A stretch of DNA of 64,000 nt from Betaproteobacteria bacterium UBA5216 (GTDB lineage Bacteria > Pseudomonadota > Gammaproteobacteria > Burkholderiales > SG8-41), in contig DHVE01000110.1 in the NCBI GenBank assembly GCA_002412495.1, positions 1-64,000 on the forward strand. Reading direction: 5' to 3'. Shown here piece after piece: positions 8,073-16,696 of the stretch. The notes under the pieces were generated by a model. It saw only the letters and a program-made list of their open reading frames with translations, made no database searches and was not told the DNA's origin. The translations under genes were made by a program, and so were the position numbers. Numbering within the stretch: position 1 is the stretch's first letter; each line of letters begins with the position of its first letter.

Positions 8073-9503
8073 ATGGCCACAACGCAAAGCAAACCCGCAG
8101 CACCCGAACAAACCCTCGACGCCTTTATCGCGCTGTCGCAATCCCTGCGCTGGGAGGCCGTGCCCGAAGCCACGCGCGTGAGCGTGCGGCGCGAGTTGCT
8201 CGACCATCTGGGCGCAGCCATCGCGGGGCGCGCCGCGGCGGGCATTCCGGCATGGCTCAAAGTGCTGATCGACATGGGCGGGCGGCCTGATGCGCGCGTG
8301 CTCGGCGGGCCGCGCGTGCCGGCGACCACTGCAGCGCTGTGCAACGGCTACTACGGTCATGTACTTGAATTCGACGACACGCACGATGCGGCGGTGTTGC
8401 ACGCCGGGTCGGCCGTGATACCGGCGGCGTTCGCGGCGGCGGGTCTTCGTGGCGCTGGCGGTGGCGTGAGCGGAAAAGAATTCTGCGAGGCCATCCTGCT
8501 CGGCATCGAGCTCACCTGCCGGCTCGGGCTTGCGACCAAACTTAATCTTGTCGAAGGCGGCTGGATTTATACGGCGCTGCTCGGGCACTTCGGCGCGACG
8601 CTCGCCGCCGCACGCCTGATCGACCCTCGCCCGCAGGTGATACGCAACGCCTTGGGCATCGTCTATTGCCTTGCCAGCGGCAACCATCAATCCACGCGCG
8701 AGGGTGCGCAGACCAAGCACGTGCAGCCGGGCTTTGCAGCGGCGAACGCGATCACCGCCGCGTTGATGGCAAGCCAGGGGCTGCCCGGCGTGCAGCATCC
8801 GCTGACAGGCGAGGATGGCTTAAATCGCGTTTACCTGCACGAGCGCTTCGACGCCGCGCGCGCGCTTGAAGGGCTGGGCGTGCAATGGGAATTCGACCGT
8901 CTGTCGATCAAGCCGTATCCGACATGCCGCCTCACACACCCGCCAATCAGCGCCGCGATTGAATTGCGCGAAAAGTTGACCACTGAGCTCGGCGCCGATC
9001 TGTCGAAGATCGAGCGTATCGAGTTAATCACCGGCCCGCAGGCGCACGACATCGTGGGCCGCGACGCACCCGAGAAGCGCACGCCGCAAACACGCGTCAA
9101 CGCGCAGTTCAGCAACTACTGGTGTGTCGCCAACGTGCTCGAACACGGCGAAGTGACACCGCGGCAGTTGGCCGAGGAAGTCCCGCCTTCACCGGCGCTG
9201 CAACAATGGATCGCCAAAATCACCGACACTGCCGATACCGCCGCTGCGGGGCGTGAAATCGGCGGCTGCAAAATCCGTGTGCACGGCGCATTCGGCACGC
9301 GCGAAGTCGAACACCTGAGCGCCAAAGGCCACCCCGACAACCCGTTGACCGACGACGAACTGCTGGCGAAGTTCAATGGCAACCTGCGTTATGCGAAAGC
9401 GAGCGATGAGCAGGCCTCCGAGCTGGCGGAGGCGATACTCAGCATCGATGGTTTGAGCGATGTGATGCCGTTGGCGGACGCCCTTGCGGGCGCAGTAAAC
9501 TGA
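8073..9503 (+). CDS. MmgE/PrpD family protein (2-methylcitrate dehydratase-like)
   Basis: A 476-residue protein of the MmgE/PrpD fold, which includes 2-methylcitrate dehydratase, cis-aconitate decarboxylase and iminodisuccinate epimerase. Diagnostic segments: VRRELLDHLGAAIAGR near the N-terminus, NGYYGHVLEFDDTHDAAVLHAGS (active-site DDTH), LGIELTCRLGLA, IKPYPTCRLTHPPI and HPDNPLTDDELLAKF near the C-terminus. It begins 26 nt after the Bug gene and is followed by the hot-dog hydratase, in one operon. The last ~180 residues are closely matched by the remnant at 15941-16495. The exact reaction is unresolved; a C5/C6 hydroxy-dicarboxylate dehydration or isomerisation is plausible. Confidence 0.9.
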   Translation: MATTQSKPAAPEQTLDAFIALSQSLRWEAVPEATRVSVRRELLDHLGAAIAGRAAAGIPAWLKVLIDMGGRPDARVLGGPRVPATTAALCNGYYGHVLEFDDTHDAAVLHAGSAVIPAAFAAAGLRGAGGGVSGKEFCEAILLGIELTCRLGLATKLNLVEGGWIYTALLGHFGATLAAARLIDPRPQVIRNALGIVYCLASGNHQSTREGAQTKHVQPGFAAANAITAALMASQGLPGVQHPLTGEDGLNRVYLHERFDAARALEGLGVQWEFDRLSIKPYPTCRLTHPPISAAIELREKLTTELGADLSKIERIELITGPQAHDIVGRDAPEKRTPQTRVNAQFSNYWCVANVLEHGEVTPRQLAEEVPPSPALQQWIAKITDTADTAAAGREIGGCKIRVHGAFGTREVEHLSAKGHPDNPLTDDELLAKFNGNLRYAKASDEQASELAEAILSIDGLSDVMPLADALAGAVN

Positions 9504-9572
9504 TTGGCGTCACACGTTCATTATTCCAGTAAGCATCCGATTTGATTCATGATTTTACGGAAATCCGAACCC

Positions 9573-10760
9573 ATGGCAGACGAACCCGGCATCACCAAAG
9601 AACTCGCGCGCGGCAAATTCACCGACGAAATGTTGGCCGAAATGCGCGCGCTGATCGGCACGGAGTTGCGCACCGAGTCGTGCGTGAACAACGAGGACGC
9701 CACGAGGCTTGCGATCCTGCGCTTTACCGAGGGCGTCGGCGACGATAATCCGCTGTTCACCAATGCCGCGTATGCGGCTGCCACGCCGCACGGAACGTTG
9801 ATTGCACCGCCGAGTTTTATTTTTGCGTGTCTGGCCTCGGTGCAGGTGGGTTGGCGGGGCTTGGGCGGTTTTCACGCCGATACGAAGCTAACGTTTCACG
9901 ATCACATACGCCTCGGCGACAAGATCACCTGCCGCGTGTTCTTCGACGGTTTCGACGGGCCAATGGCGAGCAACTTCGGCGGGCGGCGCATCAAGGATTA
10001 CGTGCGTCAGGAATACCGCAACCAGCATGGCGAGCTCGTCGCCACTTTCATCTGCTCGCGCATGCGCTTCGAGCGCACGGAGATGCAAGAGCGCGCCAAG
10101 ACACGCGAGAAGGTGAAGCCGATCACCATTCCGCATCCGTGGACGGATGCCGAAGTCGCCGCCATCGAGGAACAGGTGCTCGCCGAGAAGCCGCGCGGCG
10201 CGATACCGCGTTATTGGGAGGATGTGCAAGTTGGCGAGGAGCTCGACGTCATCACCAAGGGGCCGGTGGGACTCACCGACGAGATCGCCTACATTGCCGC
10301 GGGCGCGGCGCCGATCCCGCGCGTGGCGGCGCATGGCGTGGCGTTGCGGCGCTATCGCAAGCATCCGCGCTGGGCGTATCGCGATCCAGCGACGCACGCG
10401 CTGGAGCCGGTCTACTCGGTGCACTACAACGACTATGCCGCGCGCCTGCAAGGCGCACAGGCCGCGTACGATGTCGGCATTCAGCGCACGTGCTGGGGCA
10501 TCCACCTGCTGACGCACTGGATGGGCGACACGGGCTTTCTCAAGGCGCTGACCGGACAGTATCGCTCGCACGTGTATTTGTCGGACGTGGTTCGCCTGGG
10601 TGGACGCGTGGAAGCGAAGGAGATCGACGCCGACGGCCACCGCGTGGTGCACCTGACGACACGGGCAATCAATCAGCGCGAGCAGAATGTGATGCCCGGC
10701 AGCGCGGTGATTGCCTTGCCGTACCGCGATGGGGCAGGCAAAGCTGTGATACCGAAGTAG
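9573..10760 (+). CDS. Double hot-dog MaoC/FAS1-like dehydratase (hydratase)
   Basis: About 395 residues from the ATG at 9573; an in-frame ATG at 9549 is possible. The N-terminal ~170 residues resemble the FAS1-like/MaoC N-terminal hot-dog (FTEGVGDDNPLFTNAAYAA, GTLIAPPSFIFACL, GFHADTKLTFHDHIRLGDKI). The second hot-dog starts near residue 220 (YWEDVQVGEELD) and contains WGIHLLTHWMGDTGFLKAL and YRSHVYLSDVVRLGGRV. Relatives hydrate enoyl-CoA thioesters, for example mesaconyl- or itaconyl-CoA. Its place between PrpD and a CoA-transferase fits a hydration step on a branched unsaturated dicarboxylyl-CoA, but the substrate is inferred. Confidence 0.82.
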   Translation: MADEPGITKELARGKFTDEMLAEMRALIGTELRTESCVNNEDATRLAILRFTEGVGDDNPLFTNAAYAAATPHGTLIAPPSFIFACLASVQVGWRGLGGFHADTKLTFHDHIRLGDKITCRVFFDGFDGPMASNFGGRRIKDYVRQEYRNQHGELVATFICSRMRFERTEMQERAKTREKVKPITIPHPWTDAEVAAIEEQVLAEKPRGAIPRYWEDVQVGEELDVITKGPVGLTDEIAYIAAGAAPIPRVAAHGVALRRYRKHPRWAYRDPATHALEPVYSVHYNDYAARLQGAQAAYDVGIQRTCWGIHLLTHWMGDTGFLKALTGQYRSHVYLSDVVRLGGRVEAKEIDADGHRVVHLTTRAINQREQNVMPGSAVIALPYRDGAGKAVIPK

Positions 10761-10769
10761 GGCGCGGCA

Positions 10770-11972
10770 ATGAATACACCGGATATCCCGCTGCCCCTGA
10801 AAGGCGTGCGCGTGCTCGATCTGGGCCATGTGTTTCAGGGCCCGTATGCGACCTTCTTGATGGCGATGGCGGGCGCCGACGTCATCAAGATCGAGGCGCC
10901 GCATGGCGACATGTCGCGCCGGCGCGGGCGTGACGGCGATTATCCGTTCCGCGCGCTGAACGGCTGCAAGCGCGGCATCGTGCTGAACCTGAAAAGCGAA
11001 CGCGGGCGCGAAGTGCTGATCAAACTCGCGCGCAAGGCCGATGTGCTGGTGGAAAATTTTGCGCCGAGTGTGATGCCGCGCCTGGGGCTTTCCGCTGATG
11101 TGCTGATGAAGGAGAATCCGCGGCTTATCTATGCTTCAGCTTCCGGTTTCGGCCGCACCGGGCCTTACGCCGACAAGCTCGCGCTCGATTTGACGATACA
11201 GGCGATGAGCGGGCTGATGAGCACCACGGGCGAGCTCGGCGGGCGTCCGCTGAAGGCCGGCGTGCCGGTGGCGGATTTCATGTCGGGCGCACATCTATAT
11301 GGCGCGATTGTCACTGCGCTCTACGAGCGCGGCGTCACCGGGCTCGGCCGCGCGGTGGAGATATCGATGCTGGAATCCGTATTCGCGCCGCTCTTGCCCG
11401 CCGCAGGCCACGCCTATGCGAGCCACACGCCGCCGCGGCGCACCGGCAACCGCCATGTCGCCGATTCGTATGTGCCGTTTGACACCTTCGAGGCTGCGGA
11501 CGGCTGGGTGGCGATCGTGTGCGCGACCGACGAGCATTGGGCGAATTTCACCGGCGCAACGGGCATCGCCGCATTGCAGGACGCATCGCTGCGGCAACTG
11601 AAGGCACGCATCGCGCGCATCGACGAGATCACCGAGGCAATCGCGCAGTGGGCGAGCACGCGCACGCGCGATGAGATCACCACGCTGTGTCAAGCGAGCC
11701 ATGTGCCGTGCGCGCCCTTGCGCGATGTGCTCGAAGTGCTCGACGATCCGCATTTGCGCGCGCGGGGCTTTCTCACCGAGCATCCGACGCACGCCGGCCC
11801 CGTCGCGCTGCCCAACAGCCCGATGCGCTACGAAGGCTCGCCGCTGCGCACGCTCACCGCGCCGCCGGCGTTGGGGGAACACACGAACGCGGTACTGGCC
11901 GAATTGTGCGGATTAAATGATGCCGAGATCGCGGCGCTGCGCGAAGCAGGAGCATTGGGACATGAAACGTAA
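10770..11972 (+). CDS. CaiB/BaiF family (family III) CoA-transferase (copy 2)
   Basis: A 400-residue family III CoA-transferase. LKGVRVLDLGHVFQGPYAT and GADVIKIEAP are at the N-terminus, VLVENFAPSVMPRLGL and IYASASGFGRTGPYADKLALDL (expected catalytic Asp in the last part) in the middle, and RGFLTEHPTHAGPVALPNSP near the C-terminus. It is as long as the paralogue at 449-1654 and shares its motifs. It starts 9 nt after the hydratase and its last 11 nt overlap the next Bug gene, so expression is coupled. Having both a CoA-transferase and an AMP-ligase in one operon suggests two alternative ways of activating the acid. Confidence 0.9.
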   Translation: MNTPDIPLPLKGVRVLDLGHVFQGPYATFLMAMAGADVIKIEAPHGDMSRRRGRDGDYPFRALNGCKRGIVLNLKSERGREVLIKLARKADVLVENFAPSVMPRLGLSADVLMKENPRLIYASASGFGRTGPYADKLALDLTIQAMSGLMSTTGELGGRPLKAGVPVADFMSGAHLYGAIVTALYERGVTGLGRAVEISMLESVFAPLLPAAGHAYASHTPPRRTGNRHVADSYVPFDTFEAADGWVAIVCATDEHWANFTGATGIAALQDASLRQLKARIARIDEITEAIAQWASTRTRDEITTLCQASHVPCAPLRDVLEVLDDPHLRARGFLTEHPTHAGPVALPNSPMRYEGSPLRTLTAPPALGEHTNAVLAELCGLNDAEIAALREAGALGHET

Positions 11973-12939
11973 CCAATTGTTTTTAAACATATTTTTAATC
12001 TCGTTGCTGATGCTACCGATAGGCACCGCAGTCGCGCAAACCGCGTACCCCACGAAAGCCGTGCGCTGGATCGTGCCGTATGCGCCCGGCGGCGGCACCG
12101 ATATTCTGGTGCGTGCCGTGGGACAAAAGTTTGCCGACGGCATGAACGTGCCGGTGGTGGTGGATAACCGCCCCGGCGGCGGCACTAACATCGGCGCGGA
12201 GGCGGCCGCGCGCTCCGCGCCCGATGGCTACACGCTGTTCGCGCCGGGGGTGGCCAACGCGATCAACGTGACGTTGTTTGCGAAGCTCAATTACGACATC
12301 GTGCGCGACTTCGTACACGTGAGCAATCTGTGCAAAATACCCGGCATCCTTGTGTCGCATCCCTCACTGCCGGCCAAAAATGCGCAAGAGCTGATCGCGC
12401 TGGCGCGCGCGCGGCCGGGCGAGTTGCGCCACGGCTCGCCGGGCATCGGCAGCCCGCAGCATTTGGGCGCGGAGCTTTTCAAGTCGATCACCGGCATCAG
12501 GATGATCCACGTGCCTTACAGGGGCGCGGCACCCGCGATCACCGATGTGGTCGGCGGACACACCGAGGTGTATTTCGGCGCGATTCTTTCCACGCTGCCG
12601 CAAGTGAAGAACGGGCGGCTGCGCGCGCTGGCCGTTACATCGCTAAAGCGCGTGGCCGTGGTGCCGGAGATCGCGACGTTAAACGAGCAGGGCCTGAAAG
12701 GCTTTGAAAGTGCGTCGTGGATATTCGTGTCCGTGCCGGCGAGCACGCCGCGCGACATTGTCAATCGCCTGCACCGCGAAGCCGTGCGCGCGACGGGCAT
12801 GCAGGACGTGCGAGAGCGCATGGCGGGCGAAGGCACTGAGATGGTGGGCGATACACCGGACCAGGCAACGGCCTTTCTCAAGGGTGAAATCGAGAAATGG
12901 GGCCGAGCGGTGCGGGCTTCAGGCGCGAAGCCGGAATAA
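11962..12939 (+). CDS. Bug/TctC-family binding protein (copy 2)
   Basis: About 325 residues. The start is the ATG at 11962, inside the end of the CoA-transferase gene, because the signal peptide begins there (KRNQLFLNIFLISLLMLPIG, cleavage after TAVAQ). The Bug core follows: KAVRWIVPYAPGGGTDILVR, VVVDNRPGGGTNIG, APDGYTLFAPG, HVPYRGAAPAITDVVGGHTE. It would bind an organic acid in the periplasm. As with the other three copies there is no TctA/TctB membrane component nearby. The gene lies inside the metabolic operon, 5 nt before the ligase. Confidence 0.9.
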   Translation: MKRNQLFLNIFLISLLMLPIGTAVAQTAYPTKAVRWIVPYAPGGGTDILVRAVGQKFADGMNVPVVVDNRPGGGTNIGAEAAARSAPDGYTLFAPGVANAINVTLFAKLNYDIVRDFVHVSNLCKIPGILVSHPSLPAKNAQELIALARARPGELRHGSPGIGSPQHLGAELFKSITGIRMIHVPYRGAAPAITDVVGGHTEVYFGAILSTLPQVKNGRLRALAVTSLKRVAVVPEIATLNEQGLKGFESASWIFVSVPASTPRDIVNRLHREAVRATGMQDVRERMAGEGTEMVGDTPDQATAFLKGEIEKWGRAVRASGAKPE

Positions 12940-12944
12940 ACACC

Positions 12945-14531
12945 GTGCCGCACGCCGCAATCCACTGGGGCAAAGACATTGCCGTCGAGCACATCCGCGG
13001 CGTGCCGTTCCGGCTTTACAGCGAGCGGCCGCGGCGCGTGACGGAGTTCTTGACACTATCCGCGCGCTGGGGCGCGCGCGCGCATGTGGTGCAAGGCGAA
13101 CGTGTGTTGAGCTTCGACGGGCTGCGCCATGCGAGCGCGGCCAAGGCGCGTTTGCTCAGTGCGAACGGCATCATGCGCGGTGAGCGCGTGTTTCTGCTCG
13201 GCTGGAACAGCCCCGAATGGATCGTCAATTTCTGGGCGTGCCAGTTGATTGGCGCCGTGCCGGTGCTCGCCAACGCGTGGTGGAGCGAGGGTGAACTCGC
13301 CGATGCGTTGAACCGGCTGCAACCCGCGATGACGTTCGCGGACGCGCGCGGCGCGGCGCGGGTACCGGCGCAGTGGCGCTGCGGTGCGTGGGGCATCGAC
13401 ACCACGCCTGTACCGGAAATTGACGCCACGAACAACGGGAGCGAAGAAGACCCCGCGCTCATCATTTTCACCTCCGGCACCGGCGGGCGGCCCAAGGCGG
13501 TGATCCACTCGCACCGCGCGCTGATCGCGGGCGCGCAGATGCTGCTGCACATCACGCGCCAGTTGCCGCAGCAGTTGACCGATGCCTCCGGCGACATCGC
13601 ATTGCAAACCGGGCCGCTCTTTCACATCGGCGGCGCGGGCATGTTGCTGCGCTCGGCGGTGCTCGGCAATACGTTGGTGATGCCGGCGGGCAAGTTCGAT
13701 CCCGGCGAGGCGCTGGCGCTGATCGAGCGACACAAAATTGTGCGCTGGCCCGCGGTGCCGACGATGGTGTCGCGCGTGCTCGACCATCCCGATTTGCATC
13801 GGCGCGATCTCGCGAGCCTCGCCGCACTGACATTGGGCGGCGCGCCGATACACGCTGAACTCCTCGCGCGCATCCGCGCCGGCCTGCCGGGGGTGAGCGC
13901 GCGCATCCCCACCGGCTACGGCTTGACGGAGAGCGGCAGCCAGGTTACGGCGGCCTCCGGCGCGGACACCGCGAAAAAACCCGGCGCATGCGGCCGCGCG
14001 CTGCCGTGCGTGGAACTCAACATCCTGCCCCGGCCGGGCCTGCCCGGCGGCGAGGTGCTGGTGCGCACGCCCACGCAGATGACGGGCTACTACGGCACGG
14101 ATGAATCCCCCATCGACGCCGAGGGCTGGATTCACACCGGCGACCTGGGACACGTCGATGAAGACGGCCAACTGTGGATCACGGGCCGCAGCAAAGAGAT
14201 CATCATCCGCGGCGGCGAGAACATCGCGCCCGCGGCGGTGGAGTGCGCGCTGGCGGCAGTGCCGGGCGTAGCCGAAGCGGTGGTGTTCGGCGTGCCACAC
14301 GCGGATCTCGGCGAGGAAGTGATGGCGGTGGTCGTCACGCCAGTTGAAATCACGGTCGCGCAGTTGCAGAACGCGTTGCGCGCGAGCATAGCCTCGTTTG
14401 CGGTGCCCAGCCGCTGGCGCATCCAGCGCGAGCCGCTGCCCATCAACCACACCGGCAAGGTTGATAAGCCCGCGGTAGTTGCGCAGGCGCGTGCGGCGCT
14501 TGCATCGGCTGCTATCAGGGAGCAAGCGTGA
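12945..14531 (+). CDS. AMP-forming acyl-CoA synthetase/ligase
   Basis: About 528 residues from a GTG at 12945, just after the previous stop (12939). An upstream ATG at 12897 would need a 43-nt overlap. ANL-superfamily motifs occur in order: P-loop IFTSGTGGRPKAVIHSH (A3), GYGLTESGSQV (A5), GWIHTGDLGHVDEDGQLWI (A7), GRSKEIIIRGGENIAP (A8, hinge), and the catalytic Lys in INHTGKVDKP (A10). It activates a carboxylic acid with ATP to the adenylate and then the CoA ester. Its frame overlaps the next Bug gene by GTGA. The substrate is unknown; an N-terminal ligase fragment of the same superfamily remains at 15528. Confidence 0.9.
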   Translation: MPHAAIHWGKDIAVEHIRGVPFRLYSERPRRVTEFLTLSARWGARAHVVQGERVLSFDGLRHASAAKARLLSANGIMRGERVFLLGWNSPEWIVNFWACQLIGAVPVLANAWWSEGELADALNRLQPAMTFADARGAARVPAQWRCGAWGIDTTPVPEIDATNNGSEEDPALIIFTSGTGGRPKAVIHSHRALIAGAQMLLHITRQLPQQLTDASGDIALQTGPLFHIGGAGMLLRSAVLGNTLVMPAGKFDPGEALALIERHKIVRWPAVPTMVSRVLDHPDLHRRDLASLAALTLGGAPIHAELLARIRAGLPGVSARIPTGYGLTESGSQVTAASGADTAKKPGACGRALPCVELNILPRPGLPGGEVLVRTPTQMTGYYGTDESPIDAEGWIHTGDLGHVDEDGQLWITGRSKEIIIRGGENIAPAAVECALAAVPGVAEAVVFGVPHADLGEEVMAVVVTPVEITVAQLQNALRASIASFAVPSRWRIQREPLPINHTGKVDKPAVVAQARAALASAAIREQA

Positions 14532-15496
14532 GGCACATCATTGGCGGTACATTCGCGGTACTGATGCTGGCGGCAGCGCTACTCCCCGCCGCGGCGCAAC
14601 AGGCCTACCCCGCGAAAGCCATCCGCATCATCGTGCCGCTGGTGCCCGGCGGCAGCACCAACAACATCGCGCGGCTGGTGGGGGAAAAGCTGCGCGAGAA
14701 TTTCGGTCAGCCGGTGATTATCGAAAATCGCCCCGGCGCGAATTCGATGGTCGGTACCGAGTTCGTCGCGCGTTCGGCACCCGACGGCTACACCCTGCTG
14801 GCGCAGTCGGGCACGCACGTGATTCTGCCGTTCGTGGACCCGAAATTGACCTTCGATCCGCTGAAGAATTTCGCGCCCGTGGCGACATTGGCGCGCACGC
14901 GCTATGTCATGTTGTCGCACCCGTCCGTGCCGGCGAAAACGCTGAAGGAATTCATCGCGTTCGCCAAACCGCGGCCGGGGCAGATCAACTTTGCGTCTTC
15001 CGGCACGGCGTCCGGCTCGCGGCTCGCGGGCGAAGTCTTCAACATGCTCGCCGGCGTGCGCATGCAGAACATCCCGTACAAGGGCGGCGCGCAGGCGCTC
15101 ACCGAGCTGATCGGCGGGCATGTGCAGGTGTCGTTCAACTCGCCCAACATTTCCGCGCCGCATATTCAGTCGAAGCGGCTGCGCGGGCTCGCCATCACCG
15201 GCGAGCCGCGCTTGAGTTCATTGCCGCATACGCCGACATTCGCCGAAGCCGGGCTGCCGGGTTATGCGGAGATGGGCTGGCAGGGCATGTTCGCGCCGGC
15301 CACCACGCCCCGCAGCGTGGTGGATTTTCTCTCGGCCGAGATCGCCAAGATGCAATCGGCGCGCGATTTCCGCGACATGTACGACAAGCAGGCGCTCGAG
15401 CCTTTCGTCTCCACGCCGGAGCAATTGGCCGAAATGCTGCGCGTGGAAACCGCCAAGCTGACGAAGCTCGTCAAGACCGAGGGGATCAAGTTTTAG
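14528..15496 (+). CDS. Bug/TctC-family binding protein (copy 3)
   Basis: A 322-residue periplasmic binding protein. The GTG start overlaps the ligase stop (GTGA). The signal peptide is short (GTFAVLMLAAALLPAAAQQ). Bug signature: KAIRIIVPLVPGGSTNNIAR, VIIENRPGANSMVG, APDGYTLLAQSGTH, NIPYKGGAQALTELIGGHVQ, PTFAEAGLPGYAEM. The usual aspartate of the GG.xD motif is Asn here (GGSTNN), which may alter ligand choice. The gene is the last intact one of the rightward operon; a ligase fragment and a PrpD fragment follow 31 nt later. Confidence 0.9.
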   Translation: MRHIIGGTFAVLMLAAALLPAAAQQAYPAKAIRIIVPLVPGGSTNNIARLVGEKLRENFGQPVIIENRPGANSMVGTEFVARSAPDGYTLLAQSGTHVILPFVDPKLTFDPLKNFAPVATLARTRYVMLSHPSVPAKTLKEFIAFAKPRPGQINFASSGTASGSRLAGEVFNMLAGVRMQNIPYKGGAQALTELIGGHVQVSFNSPNISAPHIQSKRLRGLAITGEPRLSSLPHTPTFAEAGLPGYAEMGWQGMFAPATTPRSVVDFLSAEIAKMQSARDFRDMYDKQALEPFVSTPEQLAEMLRVETAKLTKLVKTEGIKF

Positions 15497-15527
15497 AAGT
15501 AGTCTGCTCGACCGCGCTCACCGCGCC

Positions 15528-15940
15528 GTGCCCCGCTTCAATACCACCATCACTGGCGACGAACGCACGCGCTACCGTGGACAAGGCGCGTGGGGCGACA
15601 GAATCATCACCAATCTGCTGTCCGAGGCGGCTGCCGCCACGCCCGACAAGGTGGCGGCGATCGACAGCCCTGACTGCACCACATATCGCGGGCTCGCGCG
15701 GCTTACCGAGCGTTGCGAGCATGGCTTGATCGCGCAGGGAGTCGCGCCGGGGGACGTAATCGCGATTCAGTTGCCGAACTGGGTGGAGTTCATGGTGCTG
15801 CATCTTGCGGCCACGCGCATCGGCGCCATCACCACGCTGATCAGCCACGAGCGCGAGGTGGCACATATGCCGCGCATCGCGGAGGCGAAGTTGCTGGTGA
15901 TCCCGCGCGAGTTTCGCGGCCATGACTATCCGGCACTGGC
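15528..15940 (+). pseudogene. 5' remnant of an AMP-forming acyl-CoA ligase
   Basis: About 138 codons encode the N-terminal part of an ANL ligase (NLLSEAAAATPDKVAAIDSP, GLIAQGVAPGDVIAIQLPNW, FMVLHLAATRIGAITTLI). The ligase-like sequence then stops abruptly near 15940, at ALARRW. Typical family length is 500-560 residues, so the AMP-binding core is gone. After the junction this frame runs through PrpD-derived DNA in the wrong phase and ends at 16007. The remaining piece has no P-loop, no hinge and no catalytic Lys and cannot be active. It is not the same gene as the intact ligase at 12945, since its N-terminus differs. Confidence 0.8.
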
Positions 15941-16495
15941 GCGGCGCTGGAATTGCGCGCGAAGTTCGGCGGCGACGTGGACAAAATCGACCGCGTCGAA
16001 CTGTTGATCGGGCCGCAGGAGCTGGATGTAGTCGGCCGCGACGTGGCCGAAAAGCGCGTGCCGCAAACACGCGTCAATGCGCAGTTCAGTGTGTATTGGT
16101 GCGTGGCGAATGTGCTGGCGTATGGCGAAGTCACGCCGATACAGCTTGCCGGGGAAATTCCGCCGACGTCAAAACTCAGCGCATGGATTGCGAAAATCAG
16201 CGCCGTACCGTTTCCCGACGCCAATGCCGCCGCGTGTGTCATCGGCGGCTGCACGATTCGCGTCCATAGCGTAAAAGGGTCGTTCGGCGTGTGCGAAGTG
16301 ACGCAAACGAGCGCCAACGGCCACCCTGACAATCCGCTCAGTGATAATGAGCTGCTCGCCAAGTTCAAGGCGAATCTGCGCTACGCCAAGGTAAGCGACG
16401 AGCGCGCTACTGAACTTGCAGATGCCATTTTGAATATCGATAGCTTGTCTGACGTGCAGCCGCTGGCGGATGCGATTGCGGGCGCGGTCGAATAA
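15941..16495 (+). pseudogene. 3' remnant of a second MmgE/PrpD gene
   Basis: This stretch codes for the last ~184 residues of an MmgE/PrpD protein (AALELRAKFGG, DVVGRDVAEKRVPQTRVNAQ, YWCVANVLAYGEVTP, HPDNPLSDNELLAKF). It is closely similar, segment by segment, to residues ~290-476 of the intact gene at 8073. The N-terminal ~290 residues, including the DDTH active-site region, are missing. Homology begins at the same point where ligase homology ends (about 15941), in a different reading frame. A TTG at 15953 could start a 180-residue product, but with no active site. It is a deletion product rather than a domain gene. Confidence 0.8.
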
Positions 16496-16532
16496 TGATT
16501 CCGGGCGCGTCAAGCACGTAACTCGGGCGGGA

Positions 16533-16573
16533 GTTATCCCGCCTTTGGTACAAACCACGGAAGGCGGGATAAC
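16533..16573. repeat. Intergenic hairpin (13-bp perfect inverted repeat)
   Basis: GTTATCCCGCCTT at 16533-16545 pairs exactly with AAGGCGGGATAAC at 16561-16573, and an inner TGGT/ACCA pair extends the stem. It lies in the 200-nt gap between the PrpD remnant and the crotonase gene. There is no T-run, so it is more likely a repeat element or a Rho-associated structure than an intrinsic terminator. Confidence 0.65.
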
Positions 16574-16696
16574 CCCCACCCCACGAATGCCGGCCCTTCC
16601 TGTCCAGGCACATTCTTGTTGCGGCCGCGCAAGCCTGTTATTGTCGCTGCCGCGCATCTTTGCGGCACAAAAATAGTTCGTTTAGCGAGGGTAGTC

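Noticed and set aside
13056..14525. A 489-codon minus-strand open frame
   Set aside because: Antisense to the acyl-CoA ligase, which has all ANL motifs.
15528..16007. A 159-residue intact small protein
   Set aside because: Only the first ~138 residues look like a ligase. The rest is read from PrpD DNA in the wrong frame, so it is a truncation, not a gene.
15528..16495. A genuine ligase-PrpD fusion enzyme
   Set aside because: The two parts are in different reading frames, and each lacks its active site.
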